DNA from: Prochlorococcus sp. AG-321-E21
GTDB lineage: Bacteria; Cyanobacteriota; Cyanobacteriia; PCC-6307; Cyanobiaceae
Assembly: GCA_003283415.1 (NCBI GenBank)
Contig: QBXH01000013.1
Span: 1-36,330 of the forward strand
Direction: 5' to 3'
Length of the DNA stretch: 36,330 nt
Shown here piece by piece: positions 27,939 to 36,330 of this stretch. The notes under the pieces were generated by a model. The model was not told where the DNA came from and made no database searches. It was given only the letters and a program-made list of their open reading frames with translations. The position numbers and the translations under genes are program-made. Each line of letters begins with the position of its first letter. Position 1 is the stretch's first letter.

Positions 27939-28217
27939 ATGCAAATGGTTGAAGAAGGTGTTAACGACATTGATATGATGGGTCTCTCATCTAGAGAGAT
28001 GGAAATCATAGATTTAGTAGCTGATGGGCTTACAAATCAAGAAATTGCTGTAAAGCTTACTATTAGTAAAAGAACTGTTGATAACCATGTAAGTAATATG
28101 TTTACTAAAACAGGATCCAAAAATAGAGTAGCCCTTTTAAATTGGGCAATGGATCATGGAAAAATTTGTAGAGATGGATTTAATTGCTGTTCTCTACCTG
28201 ATTCAGATCAAGATTAA
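27939..28217 (+). CDS. pedR: PedR-type small LuxR-family regulator
   Basis: This 92-residue protein is little more than a LuxR/GerE helix-turn-helix (about 16-72): LSSREMEIIDLVADGLTNQEIAVKLTISKRTVDNHVSNMF. It lacks a receiver domain. After it come C77, C83 and C84 in GKICRDGFNCCS. PedR (Ssl0564) of Synechocystis has the same size and a C-terminal redox cysteine, is controlled through thioredoxin by electron-transport activity, and represses or activates photosynthetic genes. Identity to that protein is inferred from size, domain and cysteine placement. An AAGGA tract nine bases before the ATG is a strong ribosome site here. Its 3' end overlaps the convergent small gene by 38 bases. Confidence 0.8.
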   Translation: MQMVEEGVNDIDMMGLSSREMEIIDLVADGLTNQEIAVKLTISKRTVDNHVSNMFTKTGSKNRVALLNWAMDHGKICRDGFNCCSLPDSDQD

Positions 28218-28368
28218 TATTATTAAATTGTTTGTCGATACTGTCTAATAAATTCATTAAACAATAATTTTCCGAATTTAGTGCAAAAAGTTCTGCATAA
28301 TCAAGACATGCTTCTCTATCTGAGTTGACAAACCTTAATACTCCGTCCCTGTCATAAAGACCATACAT
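28180..28368 (-). CDS. 62-residue conserved-type hypothetical protein
   Basis: The product starts MYGLYDRDGVLRFVNSDREA and continues CLDYAELFALNSENYCLMNL, then an Asn/Asp-rich tail. There is no membrane segment or known motif. The well-formed opening, with a tight turn (YDRDG) and two cysteines, resembles small conserved proteins seen in marine picocyanobacteria, but I cannot assign a function. The ATG start is clear. The last 38 bases overlap the 3' end of the PedR-type gene on the other strand, so one of the two C-termini may be less constrained. Confidence 0.7.
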   Translation of the reverse strand: MYGLYDRDGVLRFVNSDREACLDYAELFALNSENYCLMNLLDSIDKQFNNINLDLNQVENSN

Positions 28369-28433
28369 ATCAAAAATTACTAATAATGATATTTAAATAT
28401 AAAAACAATATAAAGGGAAAGAGAGCTTTTTGG

Positions 28434-28931
28434 CTAGATTTCTTTGATTTTTTTTAAATCGTTGTTGTTCCATTTTGAATATGGATGTTTTGTCAGATTA
28501 AGATTGGTATACATTGTTAGACCTGTAATTTCTTTTGCTAAAAAAGGTGGAAGAATAACTTTTTCTTTTTCTTCAGTAAGCTCAATTTCGGCAATTTCTA
28601 AAGGAAAATTTTTGTCTTTAAAGCAATCTATAATCCAATCTTTTTGATTAATTTCTAAAAAATATCTTTCTTTTTTAATTGTATTTGCAAGAGTTTCCAT
28701 TATTTTTTCACCTTCACTTGGTGGTATTAAGTATTCATATTCATAATTAGTGAAATTTTTAATATGTTTTTTAAGGGCAATTTTAAAGTTTTTGCCGTTG
28801 AATCTGACTCTAATGATCCAACCTTCTAAGTCATAGGAAAGATAGCCCTGCTCTATAAAAGTTTTACGTTTAATAAATTCCTTCCATTTATCATTTTTGA
28901 TAAGAAATCGCCTTTCAATTTCTAATGCCAT
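28434..28931 (-). CDS. CYTH-domain protein (triphosphate tunnel metalloenzyme family)
   Basis: CYTH proteins fold as an eight-strand tunnel that binds triphosphate-containing substrates with metals; bacterial members often hydrolyse inorganic triphosphate. The 165-residue protein starts MALEIERRFLIKND, a version of the EXEXK signature with arginine at the lysine place (E4, E6, R8). QGYLSYDLEGWIIRVRFNG and FKIALKKHI supply further tunnel strands, and EIAEIELTEEKEKV the C-terminal acidic strand. The start is ATG 28931, and it abuts the nadK stop without a gap, so both are probably one transcript with ndhE-nadK. The exact substrate is unknown. Confidence 0.85.
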   Translation of the reverse strand: MALEIERRFLIKNDKWKEFIKRKTFIEQGYLSYDLEGWIIRVRFNGKNFKIALKKHIKNFTNYEYEYLIPPSEGEKIMETLANTIKKERYFLEINQKDWIIDCFKDKNFPLEIAEIELTEEKEKVILPPFLAKEITGLTMYTNLNLTKHPYSKWNNNDLKKIKEI

Positions 28932-29846
28932 CTAATTATTTTGATTATTTTTTAATGATAAATCTCCTGTCCAATCAAGCTTTTTAATTAATGTAATATA
29001 GTAGGACATGCTTTTATTAAATTTAATCATTTTGCAGGGATTTGTTACTTTATTAATCTCGCAATAATCATTTTCTTTTATAGTCATACATTTATATCCA
29101 TCTTTCCATAATTTAATTTCTCTTTTATTCTTTTGAACGACTCTGATAATTACTTTACTTGTATCAGGAATGATAATTGGACGGCTGGCTAAGCTCATAG
29201 GACATATTGGATTTATTACAAATGCATTTATTGAAGGGTGTACAATTGGACCTCCTGCTGCCATAGAGTACGCTGTGGAGCCAGTTGATGAAGAAATAAT
29301 TAAACCATCACCTTTATATTCGTTTACTTTTTCATTATCTATTTCGATTTGAATTTGATTGGTTGGAGAAATATCTTCTTCAACAGATTTAAAATAGAAA
29401 TCATTTAATGCGTCGTAACTTTTGAGTATTTTTCTTTCTATATTCTTAACATTACTATAAACATTACAATGTAACCTGTTTCTTAAATCAATAATGAATT
29501 CCTCTCTTTCTAAAATTTTTATAAATGATTGGTCAAATAAGAAATCTTTTTCCTGAGTTAAAAATCCTAAATTACCGCCAATATTAAAACTAAGTAAGGG
29601 AATATCATAATTAACTAATGCATTTGCAGATTTAAGAACCGTGCCATCACCCCCAAGAACAATCACTACATCTGGTAATGCAGCAAGATTACAAAAGTAG
29701 CTTTCTAGTTGATTGTTATTAAAATCACTTTCTATCCTTTTTGATTTAATATTTCTATCATTGATAGCCTTTTCACAAAATATGGATGCTTCTTCAGCAG
29801 AAGAGCTGTTTGAACGATAAATAATAAGAACTAATGAAAGTTTCAC
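28932..29846 (-). CDS. nadK: NAD kinase
   Basis: NadK phosphorylates NAD to NADP, setting the supply of the acceptor of photosynthetic electrons. The 304-residue protein has GGDGT (65-69), the second motif [10 protein letters not shown], and the glycine-rich [25 protein letters not shown] region. It starts at GTG 29846. It follows ndhE by nine bases and abuts the CYTH gene, so it is read from the ndhA-side operon. Cyanobacteria often have two NAD kinases; which paralogue this is cannot be told here. Confidence 0.93.
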   Translation of the reverse strand: MKLSLVLIIYRSNSSSAEEASIFCEKAINDRNIKSKRIESDFNNNQLESYFCNLAALPDVVIVLGGDGTVLKSANALVNYDIPLLSFNIGGNLGFLTQEKDFLFDQSFIKILEREEFIIDLRNRLHCNVYSNVKNIERKILKSYDALNDFYFKSVEEDISPTNQIQIEIDNEKVNEYKGDGLIISSSTGSTAYSMAAGGPIVHPSINAFVINPICPMSLASRPIIIPDTSKVIIRVVQKNKREIKLWKDGYKCMTIKENDYCEINKVTNPCKMIKFNKSMSYYITLIKKLDWTGDLSLKNNQNN

Positions 29847-29855
29847 TCGATGCTT

Positions 29856-30176
29856 TTACCATTTTAATAAATTAAAACTTTCCATATCTACAGTGACTCT
29901 ATTTCTATAAAGAGATAACAATATAGCTAAACCTACCGCAGCTTCTGCTGCTGCAACCGTAATAACAAAAATTGTAAAAACCTGTCCTTGAATTAGATTG
30001 TTGTCTACATAAGAAGAGAATGCCATCAAATTTATATTCACTGCATTCAACATTAATTCTATGCTCATTAGAACTCTTACTGCATTTCTACTATTTAATA
30101 ATCCCCAAATACCAATACAAAATAATATTGATGAAACTATTAAAAAAGCTTGTAGGGGAATGGATTCTAAATTCAT
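29856..30176 (-). CDS. ndhE: NDH-1 subunit 4L (NdhE)
   Basis: NdhE (NuoK-like) is a three-helix membrane subunit in the proton-pumping arm. From ATG 30176 it has 106 residues: [20 protein letters not shown], then [18 protein letters not shown] with the conserved membrane glutamate, then [20 protein letters not shown] with the second. A longer reading from TTG 30218 would run 41 bases into ndhG and add 14 unconserved residues; the ATG one base after the ndhG stop fits both family length and operon spacing. Confidence 0.93.
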   Translation of the reverse strand: MNLESIPLQAFLIVSSILFCIGIWGLLNSRNAVRVLMSIELMLNAVNINLMAFSSYVDNNLIQGQVFTIFVITVAAAEAAVGLAILLSLYRNRVTVDMESFNLLKW

Positions 30177-30177
30177 A

Positions 30178-30777
30178 TTAATTTTTTTTAATAAGCAAAG
30201 GTTCACTTGGTTTCTCAATTAGCTCTTGGTCTACTGGTAATCCTGTTGAAATATCTTTATTCATTACATCTCTTCTAGCTAAAACTATAGCTCCAATCAT
30301 GGCCATTAAAAGTAATACAGATGCTACTTCAAACGGGAGCAAGTAATCACTAAATAAATGTTCCCCTATTCTTATTGTAGATTCCTCACCAATAGATGAA
30401 CTAGGATCAGACAACCCCCAAATATTTGATAAGTCAACTCTAATTAATAGACTTAGAAGAGTTAAACAAATTGATGTTGATATAATTTTTCTTGACTTGA
30501 TGTTCTCAATAGGCTTTAAATCTTCTTTCTTATTAACTAACATTATTGCAAAAATTATCAGAACATTAACTGCACCTACATAAACTAAGACTTGAGCTGC
30601 AGCAACAAAACTCGCGTTTAATAGAAGGTATAAGCCTGCAACACTCATGAATACTCCACCAAGCAAGAATGCAGAGTAAACAATGCTCTCTAAAAGAATT
30701 ACTCCTAGGGCTCCAACTATTACAACTAAAGAAAGTATTGAAAAACAAATTATTTGGGTTGTTACTGCTATTGACAT
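30178..30777 (-). CDS. ndhG: NDH-1 subunit 6 (NdhG)
   Basis: NdhG (NuoJ-like) has five membrane helices and helps couple quinone chemistry to proton transfer. The 199-residue protein has [45 protein letters not shown] and [29 protein letters not shown], all family features. The tail after about 170 is hydrophilic. It starts at ATG and lies 13 bases after the ndhI stop. Confidence 0.94.
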   Translation of the reverse strand: MSIAVTTQIICFSILSLVVIVGALGVILLESIVYSAFLLGGVFMSVAGLYLLLNASFVAAAQVLVYVGAVNVLIIFAIMLVNKKEDLKPIENIKSRKIISTSICLTLLSLLIRVDLSNIWGLSDPSSSIGEESTIRIGEHLFSDYLLPFEVASVLLLMAMIGAIVLARRDVMNKDISTGLPVDQELIEKPSEPLLIKKN

Positions 30778-30790
30778 GTATTATTTTAAA

Positions 30791-31417
30791 TTATTTATTT
30801 GGTTTGACAGCCGTATCATTAATATCATTCACTTCAGATTTCATCCAATCATAGACTTCTTCTGGTAATTTACCAACTCGAACGTCAGAAGGAGAAACTT
30901 CATGAGGATCCATAACGCCCTTAGGCAAATAGGCTAATTCCCTAAGAGGTTTTACAGATGGATCAGTAGTAACGTTTGTAGGAAGTCTACCTAAGGCTAC
31001 ATTGTCAAAATTTAAGTTATGTCTATCGAATGTAGCTAATTCATATTCCTCAGTCATAGATAAACAGTTTGTTGGACAATATTCAACACAATTCCCGCAA
31101 AAGATACAGACTCCAAAGTCTATAGAGTAATTTCTAAGTTCCTTCTTTTTTGTTTCTTTATTCATAACCCAGTCAACTACTGGTAGATTTATCGGACAAA
31201 CGCGAACGCATACCTCACAGGCAATACATTTATCAAATTCATAATGGATTCTTCCTCTATATCTTTCAGAAGGAATTAACTTCTCGTAAGGGTATTGAAC
31301 AGTAACTGGCCGTCTTCGGAGATGATCAAAAGTTACAGAAAGACCGTCATATAGATATTTACCAGCGGTGTAGGCTTCTTTAATATAGCTATTTACTTTT
31401 TGAAGAAAGTCTTTCAT
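30791..31417 (-). CDS. ndhI: NDH-1 subunit I, 2x[4Fe-4S] ferredoxin-like
   Basis: NdhI carries two [4Fe-4S] clusters that pass electrons from ferredoxin toward plastoquinone. The 208-residue protein has cysteines C64, C67, C70, C74 ([12 protein letters not shown]) and C104, C107, C110, C114 ([12 protein letters not shown]), two perfect CX2CX2CX3CP motifs. The N-terminal amphipathic helix [19 protein letters not shown] and the C-terminal [20 protein letters not shown] are typical of cyanobacterial and plastid NdhI. The start is ATG 31417. Confidence 0.96.
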   Translation of the reverse strand: MKDFLQKVNSYIKEAYTAGKYLYDGLSVTFDHLRRRPVTVQYPYEKLIPSERYRGRIHYEFDKCIACEVCVRVCPINLPVVDWVMNKETKKKELRNYSIDFGVCIFCGNCVEYCPTNCLSMTEEYELATFDRHNLNFDNVALGRLPTNVTTDPSVKPLRELAYLPKGVMDPHEVSPSDVRVGKLPEEVYDWMKSEVNDINDTAVKPNK

Positions 31418-31486
31418 TTTAAAGAATTTGCTTAATCATTGTATTCTAATGGATTTTTTTTCTGTTTAAGTATATGTACTTAAACA

Positions 31487-32605
31487 TTATCCACCAAAAA
31501 ATTGAGGTAAAGCCAATTTTAATCCTGCTGTCACAAGTAGATTAGCAAGAGATATTGGTAAAAGGAATTTCCATCCTAAATCTAAAAGTTGATCTATTCT
31601 CACCCTAGGTGTTGTCCAGCGCAATAATATAGCAATAAAAACCAATAGATATGCTTTGAGAACAGTCATTATGATTCCAATAGAAGCTGTGAAAACTTGG
31701 ATCACAGGAGCATTAATTGGGAGATTTAGGGTTTTAGCAATTATCTCAACAGGAATAGGGAACCCCCATCCTCCTAAATAAAGTATTGATACTAATAATG
31801 CAGATAAGATCAAATTTATATAACTACCTAAATAAAACAATGCAAATTTCATTCCAGCATATTCAGTTTGATAACCTGCTACTAATTCTTCCTCAGCTTC
31901 TGGTAAGTCAAATGGTAACCTTTCGCATTCAGCTAGAGCACATATCCAAAAAATTATAAAACCAATAGGTTGTCTCCATATATTCCAACTGAATATTCCA
32001 GCTCCACTTTGTTGATTAACAATATCAACAGTGCTAAGGGAGTTTGTCATCAAAACTATAGCAAGTACGGACAAAGCAAGAGGTATTTCATAACTTATAG
32101 ATTGAGCAGCTGCTCTTAATCCGCCTAATAATGAGTATTTATTATTCGAGGCGTATCCACTCATAAGAAGTCCAATAGGTTGAATACTACTTAGAGCTAT
32201 CCAAAGAAAAATTCCAATGCCAACATTACTAATAAGTAAGTTCTGTCCAAAAGGAACAATTAACCAAGAGAGAATAACCGGTACTAATACCAATATTGGA
32301 CCTGCAGTGAAAAGAATTGAATCTGCTTTTGCTGGAATAATATCTTCCTTTACAAGTAATTTAAGTCCGTCTGCAATTGGTTGGAGTACTCCTAGAGCCC
32401 CTGCATATTCTGGTCCTATTCTTTGTTGAGCAGCGGCAGATATTTTTCTTTCTAACCAAACCGTTACTAATACTCCAATTACTGCTGATACTAAAACTAA
32501 TAACATTGGTAAAGGAAGCCAGATTATATGAGCAAGTTCACTTGATAAGCCAAAACCTTTTAAGATTTCATTAAAACTATATTCGAGATCTAATCCGGTG
32601 TTCAA
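31487..32605 (-). CDS. ndhA: NDH-1 subunit 1 (NdhA)
   Basis: NdhA (NuoH-like) forms the quinone-binding entrance of the complex. The 372-residue multi-pass protein has [18 protein letters not shown], the quinone-site loop [23 protein letters not shown], and [20 protein letters not shown] near the end. The start is TTG 32605 ([18 protein letters not shown]). It opens the ndhA-ndhI-ndhG-ndhE run (69, 13 and 1 base gaps), with gltA upstream by 75 bases. Length is normal for the family. Confidence 0.95.
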   Translation of the reverse strand: MNTGLDLEYSFNEILKGFGLSSELAHIIWLPLPMLLVLVSAVIGVLVTVWLERKISAAAQQRIGPEYAGALGVLQPIADGLKLLVKEDIIPAKADSILFTAGPILVLVPVILSWLIVPFGQNLLISNVGIGIFLWIALSSIQPIGLLMSGYASNNKYSLLGGLRAAAQSISYEIPLALSVLAIVLMTNSLSTVDIVNQQSGAGIFSWNIWRQPIGFIIFWICALAECERLPFDLPEAEEELVAGYQTEYAGMKFALFYLGSYINLILSALLVSILYLGGWGFPIPVEIIAKTLNLPINAPVIQVFTASIGIIMTVLKAYLLVFIAILLRWTTPRVRIDQLLDLGWKFLLPISLANLLVTAGLKLALPQFFGG

Positions 32606-32680
32606 AATTTTCTTGTTATTTACTTTATAGATTAACTCTTCCTTAACAATATGTGTGTTGTTTATGAAAAGCTGAAAATA

Positions 32681-33826
32681 TTATTTTCTATTTTCTAAAG
32701 AGATCCAATCTCTTGGAGCCGAACCGGTATAAATTTGAGATGGTCTGAAAATTCTGTTAGCTCCTAATTGTTCTCTCCAGTGAGCTAACCAACCTGCGAC
32801 TCTTGATATTGCAAAAATAGGAGTAAATAAGTCACGGGGAATACCAAGTTTTCTGTAAACAAGGCCAGAATAGAAATCAACGTTAGGAAAAATACCTTTT
32901 CCTCCTAGTCTTGGGATTGCCTCTAATTCTAATTTTTTAGCAACTTCATACATTTTATCTTCACCAAATCTGATAAAAAGCTCATCTGCTAATTTCTGAA
33001 GGATAATTGCTCGAGGATCTTTGACCTTGTACTCTCTATGGCCGAAACCCATTATTTTACTTTTGTTTTGAATTGCATCCTCTAGAAAAGATGCCGCTTT
33101 TTCAGGACTTTTGATATCTTCTAACATTGCAATTACATCCTCATTTGCTCCTCCATGAAGTGGACCAGCTAATGTTCCTACTGCAGATGCAATTACCGCG
33201 TATGGGTCGGTAAGAGTGCTAGCAGTAACTCTCGCGCTAAATGTACTCGCATTTAAACTATGCTCTGCATGAAGAATTAGGCATCTATCAAAAACTTTTG
33301 CAGCTATAGGATCTTGTTCTTTCTCAGTCAACATGTAAAGAAAATTTGATGAGTAAGATAAATCGTCTCTAGGTTGAATGGGATCTTGTCCTTTTCTTAT
33401 GAGTTGAAATGCAGCAATCATTGTTGGAATTTTTGCAATGAGCCTTATGACGGCGTTATAGATATATTTTGGATCATCTATCGCTCTTCTTGAGTAGAAA
33501 AGACCAAGAGAGGCTGCACTGGATTGAAGGGCATCCATTGGATGGCCAGTGGCAGGGAAGCATTTCATCATATCTCTTACTCTGAAGCTTAATCTGCGAT
33601 GCATTTGCACTTCTTGTTCAAAATCCCTTAATTCTTTTGCTGATGGTAATTCTCCCCAAATTAATAAAAAAGCAGTTTCTAAGAAACTACTTTTCTGTGC
33701 TAATTCTTCAATAGAGTATCCTCTATATAATAATTTCCCTTTTTGACCGTCAATATCACATATTGATGAATTAGTTACTGGGACACCCTCTAATCCTGGT
33801 TTTAAAATTAGTTTGTTAGTATCCAA
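32681..33826 (-). CDS. gltA: citrate synthase
   Basis: The enzyme condenses oxaloacetate with acetyl-CoA at the entry to the (incomplete or altered) cyanobacterial Krebs cycle. The 381-residue protein has catalytic H224 (GPLHGGANE), H263 (GFGHREYK) and D317 (NVDFYSG), plus DIDGQKGKLLYRGYSIEELA near the start. Length fits the short type seen in Gram-positive bacteria and cyanobacteria. The start is TTG 33826. It lies upstream of the ndhA operon on the same strand, so read-through is possible. Confidence 0.95.
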   Translation of the reverse strand: MDTNKLILKPGLEGVPVTNSSICDIDGQKGKLLYRGYSIEELAQKSSFLETAFLLIWGELPSAKELRDFEQEVQMHRRLSFRVRDMMKCFPATGHPMDALQSSAASLGLFYSRRAIDDPKYIYNAVIRLIAKIPTMIAAFQLIRKGQDPIQPRDDLSYSSNFLYMLTEKEQDPIAAKVFDRCLILHAEHSLNASTFSARVTASTLTDPYAVIASAVGTLAGPLHGGANEDVIAMLEDIKSPEKAASFLEDAIQNKSKIMGFGHREYKVKDPRAIILQKLADELFIRFGEDKMYEVAKKLELEAIPRLGGKGIFPNVDFYSGLVYRKLGIPRDLFTPIFAISRVAGWLAHWREQLGANRIFRPSQIYTGSAPRDWISLENRK

Positions 33827-33911
33827 ATTTTTTAATGCAATAAATCCTTTATAGGTACAAGATAGTCTAATAATTTTTAGTTAACCATAAGATATCGATT
33901 AAACTTAATTA

Positions 33912-35375
33912 TTAAAATATTTTTAAATTAGTTTCTGCATAATAAAAAGGATTTATTTCTGGAATAGATTGTTTTATTATTGCCTTAAATTCTACAATTG
34001 ATGTATTAATTACATTTTTAAAAAAATAATTAATATTTTCTAAATAAGAAAGATTTTTATACTGAATAGGATAGGGATTTTTAAAATTAATTTTTTTATT
34101 TAAAAAATATTTAGGATAACTCTTACCTTGAAGATCAAAAAAATCATTTGAAATTAAATCTATATCTGCTTCATTTATTAAAGTGTTACAAATAAAGTTT
34201 AGATGGTCAGTTTGAACTGAAAAAATCTTTTTATAATTAGATTGTTTTATAATTTTATCCTCTTTTTTAAGTTTTTCGTTTGAATATACTGTATAAATAT
34301 TATTATTATTTTCTAAAGTATTTTTATTAAAATCTTCCAATAATTTTATGTTGTCAAGTGAAAAATCATTTTTATTATATATTAAAAACCAATTATTTTC
34401 AGAATTTAAGAATAGTATATCTTGCTTAATTTTATTATTTAATTCTTTAATAATATCCTTTTCAAAACTACTGATTTCGATATTATTAAGATATTCATTA
34501 GATTCTAATAAATTATTAAAAATGGATATTTGATAGTTTCTTTTATCTATTATATTCTCTTTATCTAAGTCTTTATAAGATATAATATCCGAACTCTTGT
34601 TATTATTAATTAAATACGATTTAAATATAATTTCCTTATCTTTAAGATCAAACAATGTTACTAAATAGTCTTCTTTTTTATGAGAATAATTTTTATTATT
34701 TAATAGTTCGTTTGTTTTAAAATTATTAGTTAAAAAAATATTATGTTCATTTCTGAAATTATTTAATACTTCTTTAAAAGATATATCTCTTTTATCATTA
34801 TTTTTATTAATATTGTTTGATTGTATTGCATCAAGTATTAAGACTTTATTAGAAGAAGTAATAATATAATTATCATTAGTTCGATAAATATATTTTAAAT
34901 AATTTAATTTATTTTCTCTAAATATTTTTATTAATTTATTTTGCTCATCTATTTTATAAGTAAGATTCAAAATATCATCTATATCTTTTTTATCCTTAAT
35001 TTTGAATATTATTAAAATATCATCTTTATCTTTTTCTTTATTATCATATGTAGTTATTACAAGTTCATTATTGTAAATTTCGTCTAATTTGGTTGTGCCT
35101 AAATCTAATCCTAAGTAAGCGAATATACTATTTTTTATCAAAATAAGCTCAACCTGATCCTTTGTTTCAAAGTTTTTTCTTATGTCATCAATAATTTTTG
35201 AAGTTTTAGTATTTGAAATAAAGACTGTTTTATTATCTTTTGGTAAGTACTTTAAAATTTTTAATTCTGAAATATCATTTTGTCTTACTTTATTTAAACT
35301 GTAAGAAATTTCTTCGAATCCAAAGATAAAGCATAAGATTATTATTGTTATTACTGTTAAGTATTTAATATTCAT
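33912..35375 (-). CDS. membrane-anchored or secreted DUF3352-like protein
   Basis: The 487-residue protein starts with an N-terminal hydrophobic helix (MNIKYLTVITIIILCFIFGF), a signal peptide or anchor. The rest is extremely rich in Asn, Lys, Ile and Asp. Its opening domain, LKILKYLPKDNKTVFISN through AYLGLDLGTTKLDEIYNNEL, resembles the start of DUF3352, a cyanobacterial family of unknown role. G+C is very low even for this genome; only 7 of 60 bases at 34681-34740 are G or C. The call to DUF3352 is by eye and tentative. It stands between gltA and a divergent rhodanese gene. Confidence 0.7.
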   Translation of the reverse strand: MNIKYLTVITIIILCFIFGFEEISYSLNKVRQNDISELKILKYLPKDNKTVFISNTKTSKIIDDIRKNFETKDQVELILIKNSIFAYLGLDLGTTKLDEIYNNELVITTYDNKEKDKDDILIIFKIKDKKDIDDILNLTYKIDEQNKLIKIFRENKLNYLKYIYRTNDNYIITSSNKVLILDAIQSNNINKNNDKRDISFKEVLNNFRNEHNIFLTNNFKTNELLNNKNYSHKKEDYLVTLFDLKDKEIIFKSYLINNNKSSDIISYKDLDKENIIDKRNYQISIFNNLLESNEYLNNIEISSFEKDIIKELNNKIKQDILFLNSENNWFLIYNKNDFSLDNIKLLEDFNKNTLENNNNIYTVYSNEKLKKEDKIIKQSNYKKIFSVQTDHLNFICNTLINEADIDLISNDFFDLQGKSYPKYFLNKKINFKNPYPIQYKNLSYLENINYFFKNVINTSIVEFKAIIKQSIPEINPFYYAETNLKIF

Positions 35376-35451
35376 TTTTATTTTTAACAGTAAACATATT
35401 CTTGTAACCTTACTTATAAAATTATTAATAACAAATATTTTATTTTAACAA

Positions 35452-35802
35452 TTGGCAAATTATCCGAAAAATTTAAATGCTTTTGATCTTAATGAATGGT
35501 TTAATTCTGAAGATGAAAATCCTATTATTATTGATGTTAGAGAGGATTCAGAACTCGAAATTGCTTGTTTCCCAAGAGAATTTGTACATTTACCAATAAG
35601 TAAAGTTTCGGCCGAGTACGTAAAAACAAAAATTAGTGATGCAAAAGATAAAAAGTTTGTTGTTCTTTGTCATGCCGGTATCAGAAGTTATAATTTTGGA
35701 CAATGGACATTAGATAACAACCTCGTAAATGAGATTTGGAATCTAGAAGAAGGTATAGATGGATGGAGCAAGTATATTGATCAAACTATTCCTAGGTATT
35801 AG
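35452..35802 (+). CDS. rhodanese-like sulfurtransferase domain protein
   Basis: This 116-residue protein is a single rhodanese fold: IIIDVREDSELEIACF near the start and the active-site loop CHAGIRS with C73, which would carry a persulfide. The loop length fits sulfur transfer rather than the phosphatase Cdc25 type. Its partner is unknown. It starts at TTG 35452, with no nearby ATG. Its stop abuts the trpB stop, so the two converge with no space for a terminator. Confidence 0.9.
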   Translation: MANYPKNLNAFDLNEWFNSEDENPIIIDVREDSELEIACFPREFVHLPISKVSAEYVKTKISDAKDKKFVVLCHAGIRSYNFGQWTLDNNLVNEIWNLEEGIDGWSKYIDQTIPRY

Positions 35803-36330
35803 TTAATCAATATTCAATGATGCTGCAACAGTATTAACATCCTTATCTCCTCTGCCAGAACAATTAATTACAATTTCTGTATCTTTATCTAAGGTAGGAC
35901 ATAATTTTTCTAACCACGCAAAGGCATGAGCTGTTTCTAGTGCAGGGATAATACCTTCTAGTTCACTCACTAGTTTCAAAGCGTCTAAAGCTTCTGCATC
36001 AGTTACAGAGCCATATTCTGCTCTTCCTATATCTTTTAAATAACTATGTTCAGGACCTACCCCAGGATAATCAAGACCTGCGCTTATTGAATGTGCTTCT
36101 TGTACTTGACCATCCTTATCTTGTAAAAGAAGACTCATTGATCCATGTAAAATTCCTACGGATCCTTTAGTAATAGTCGCGGCATGTTTTTCAGTATTGA
36201 CTCCGCTTCCTGCCGCTTCAACTCCAATTAGTCGAACTGACTTTTCTTTTACGAAAGGATGAAAAAGACCCATTGCATTTGACCCTCCACCTACACAAGC
36301 AAGCAAAATATCAGGTAATGATCCAAATGA
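35803..36330 (-). CDS. trpB: tryptophan synthase beta subunit, C-terminal part cut by the window edge
   Basis: TrpB joins indole with serine using pyridoxal phosphate. The frame is open from the right edge ([20 protein letters not shown]) to the stop at 35803, giving 175 residues of the C-terminal half. GGGSNA binds the cofactor phosphate; [19 protein letters not shown] and [13 protein letters not shown] are conserved, and CSGRGDKD holds the serine near the pyridine nitrogen. The N-terminal half with the catalytic lysine lies outside the window. Confidence 0.96.
   Translation of the reverse strand, partial: SFGSLPDILLACVGGGSNAMGLFHPFVKEKSVRLIGVEAAGSGVNTEKHAATITKGSVGILHGSMSLLLQDKDGQVQEAHSISAGLDYPGVGPEHSYLKDIGRAEYGSVTDAEALDALKLVSELEGIIPALETAHAFAWLEKLCPTLDKDTEIVINCSGRGDKDVNTVAASLNID

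Noticed and set aside
30669..30868. Small plus-strand frames opposite ndhG/ndhI
   Set aside because: They lie antisense to conserved ndhG and the ndhG-ndhI junction, with composition expected of shadow frames.

Overview
The window looks like core genome of a high-light-adapted marine Prochlorococcus or a very close relative. Base composition is strongly AT-rich, spacing is tight, and the gene set is cyanobacterial: ycf3, ycf34, rpaA, rpaB, NDH-1 subunits, crtB/crtP, Z-ISO, rbcR, cugP. Species and strain cannot be fixed from the sequence alone. I see no rRNA, tRNA, CRISPR array, transposase or phage gene.

Layout. 1-1728 is the loosest part: a gene tail at the left edge, a small membrane-protein gene broken by a one-base frameshift, a 38-residue single-pass microprotein with KFD repeats, a 119-residue unknown gene with an intrinsic terminator, and a 422-base leader before rpaA. 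1729-9267 holds rpaA, the opposite-strand group Cu-ATPase/tmk/holB, ycf3, radA and rpaB. 9268-13248 is a lipid block directly behind rpaB: plsX with a long repetitive N-terminal extension, fabH, fabD and plsC. 13256-15876 carries tsaB and ycf34 against cca and an RRM protein. 15877-21041 is carotenoid-centred: crtB, crtP, ndhM with a DUF3172 gene, rbcR and Z-ISO. 21063-25759 holds ndhF, ndhD and scpA. 25810-28931 holds cugP, metF, a PedR-type regulator, a small unknown gene and a CYTH protein. 28932-33826 is nadK behind ndhA-ndhI-ndhG-ndhE, preceded by gltA. 33912-36330 has an Asn/Lys/Ile-rich secreted or anchored protein, a rhodanese and the 3' part of trpB.

How the genes work together. Seven NDH-1 subunits (A, D, E, F, G, I, M) lie here, close to nadK, which sets the NADP pool. 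Three steps of carotenoid synthesis (phytoene synthase, phytoene desaturase, zeta-carotene isomerase) fall within about 5 kb. Both OmpR-type master regulators (RpaA, RpaB), the redox-linked PedR and the LysR regulator RbcR are present, so the window is rich in photosynthetic control.

No wholly new multi-gene system is evident. The best leads are the synuclein/ALPS-like repetitive extension on PlsX, a 47-bp nested palindrome between rbcR and Z-ISO, scpA with no canonical start codon and an in-frame TGA just upstream, the frameshifted membrane protein at the left end, the KFD microprotein, and the overlapping start codons of ycf34 and cca.
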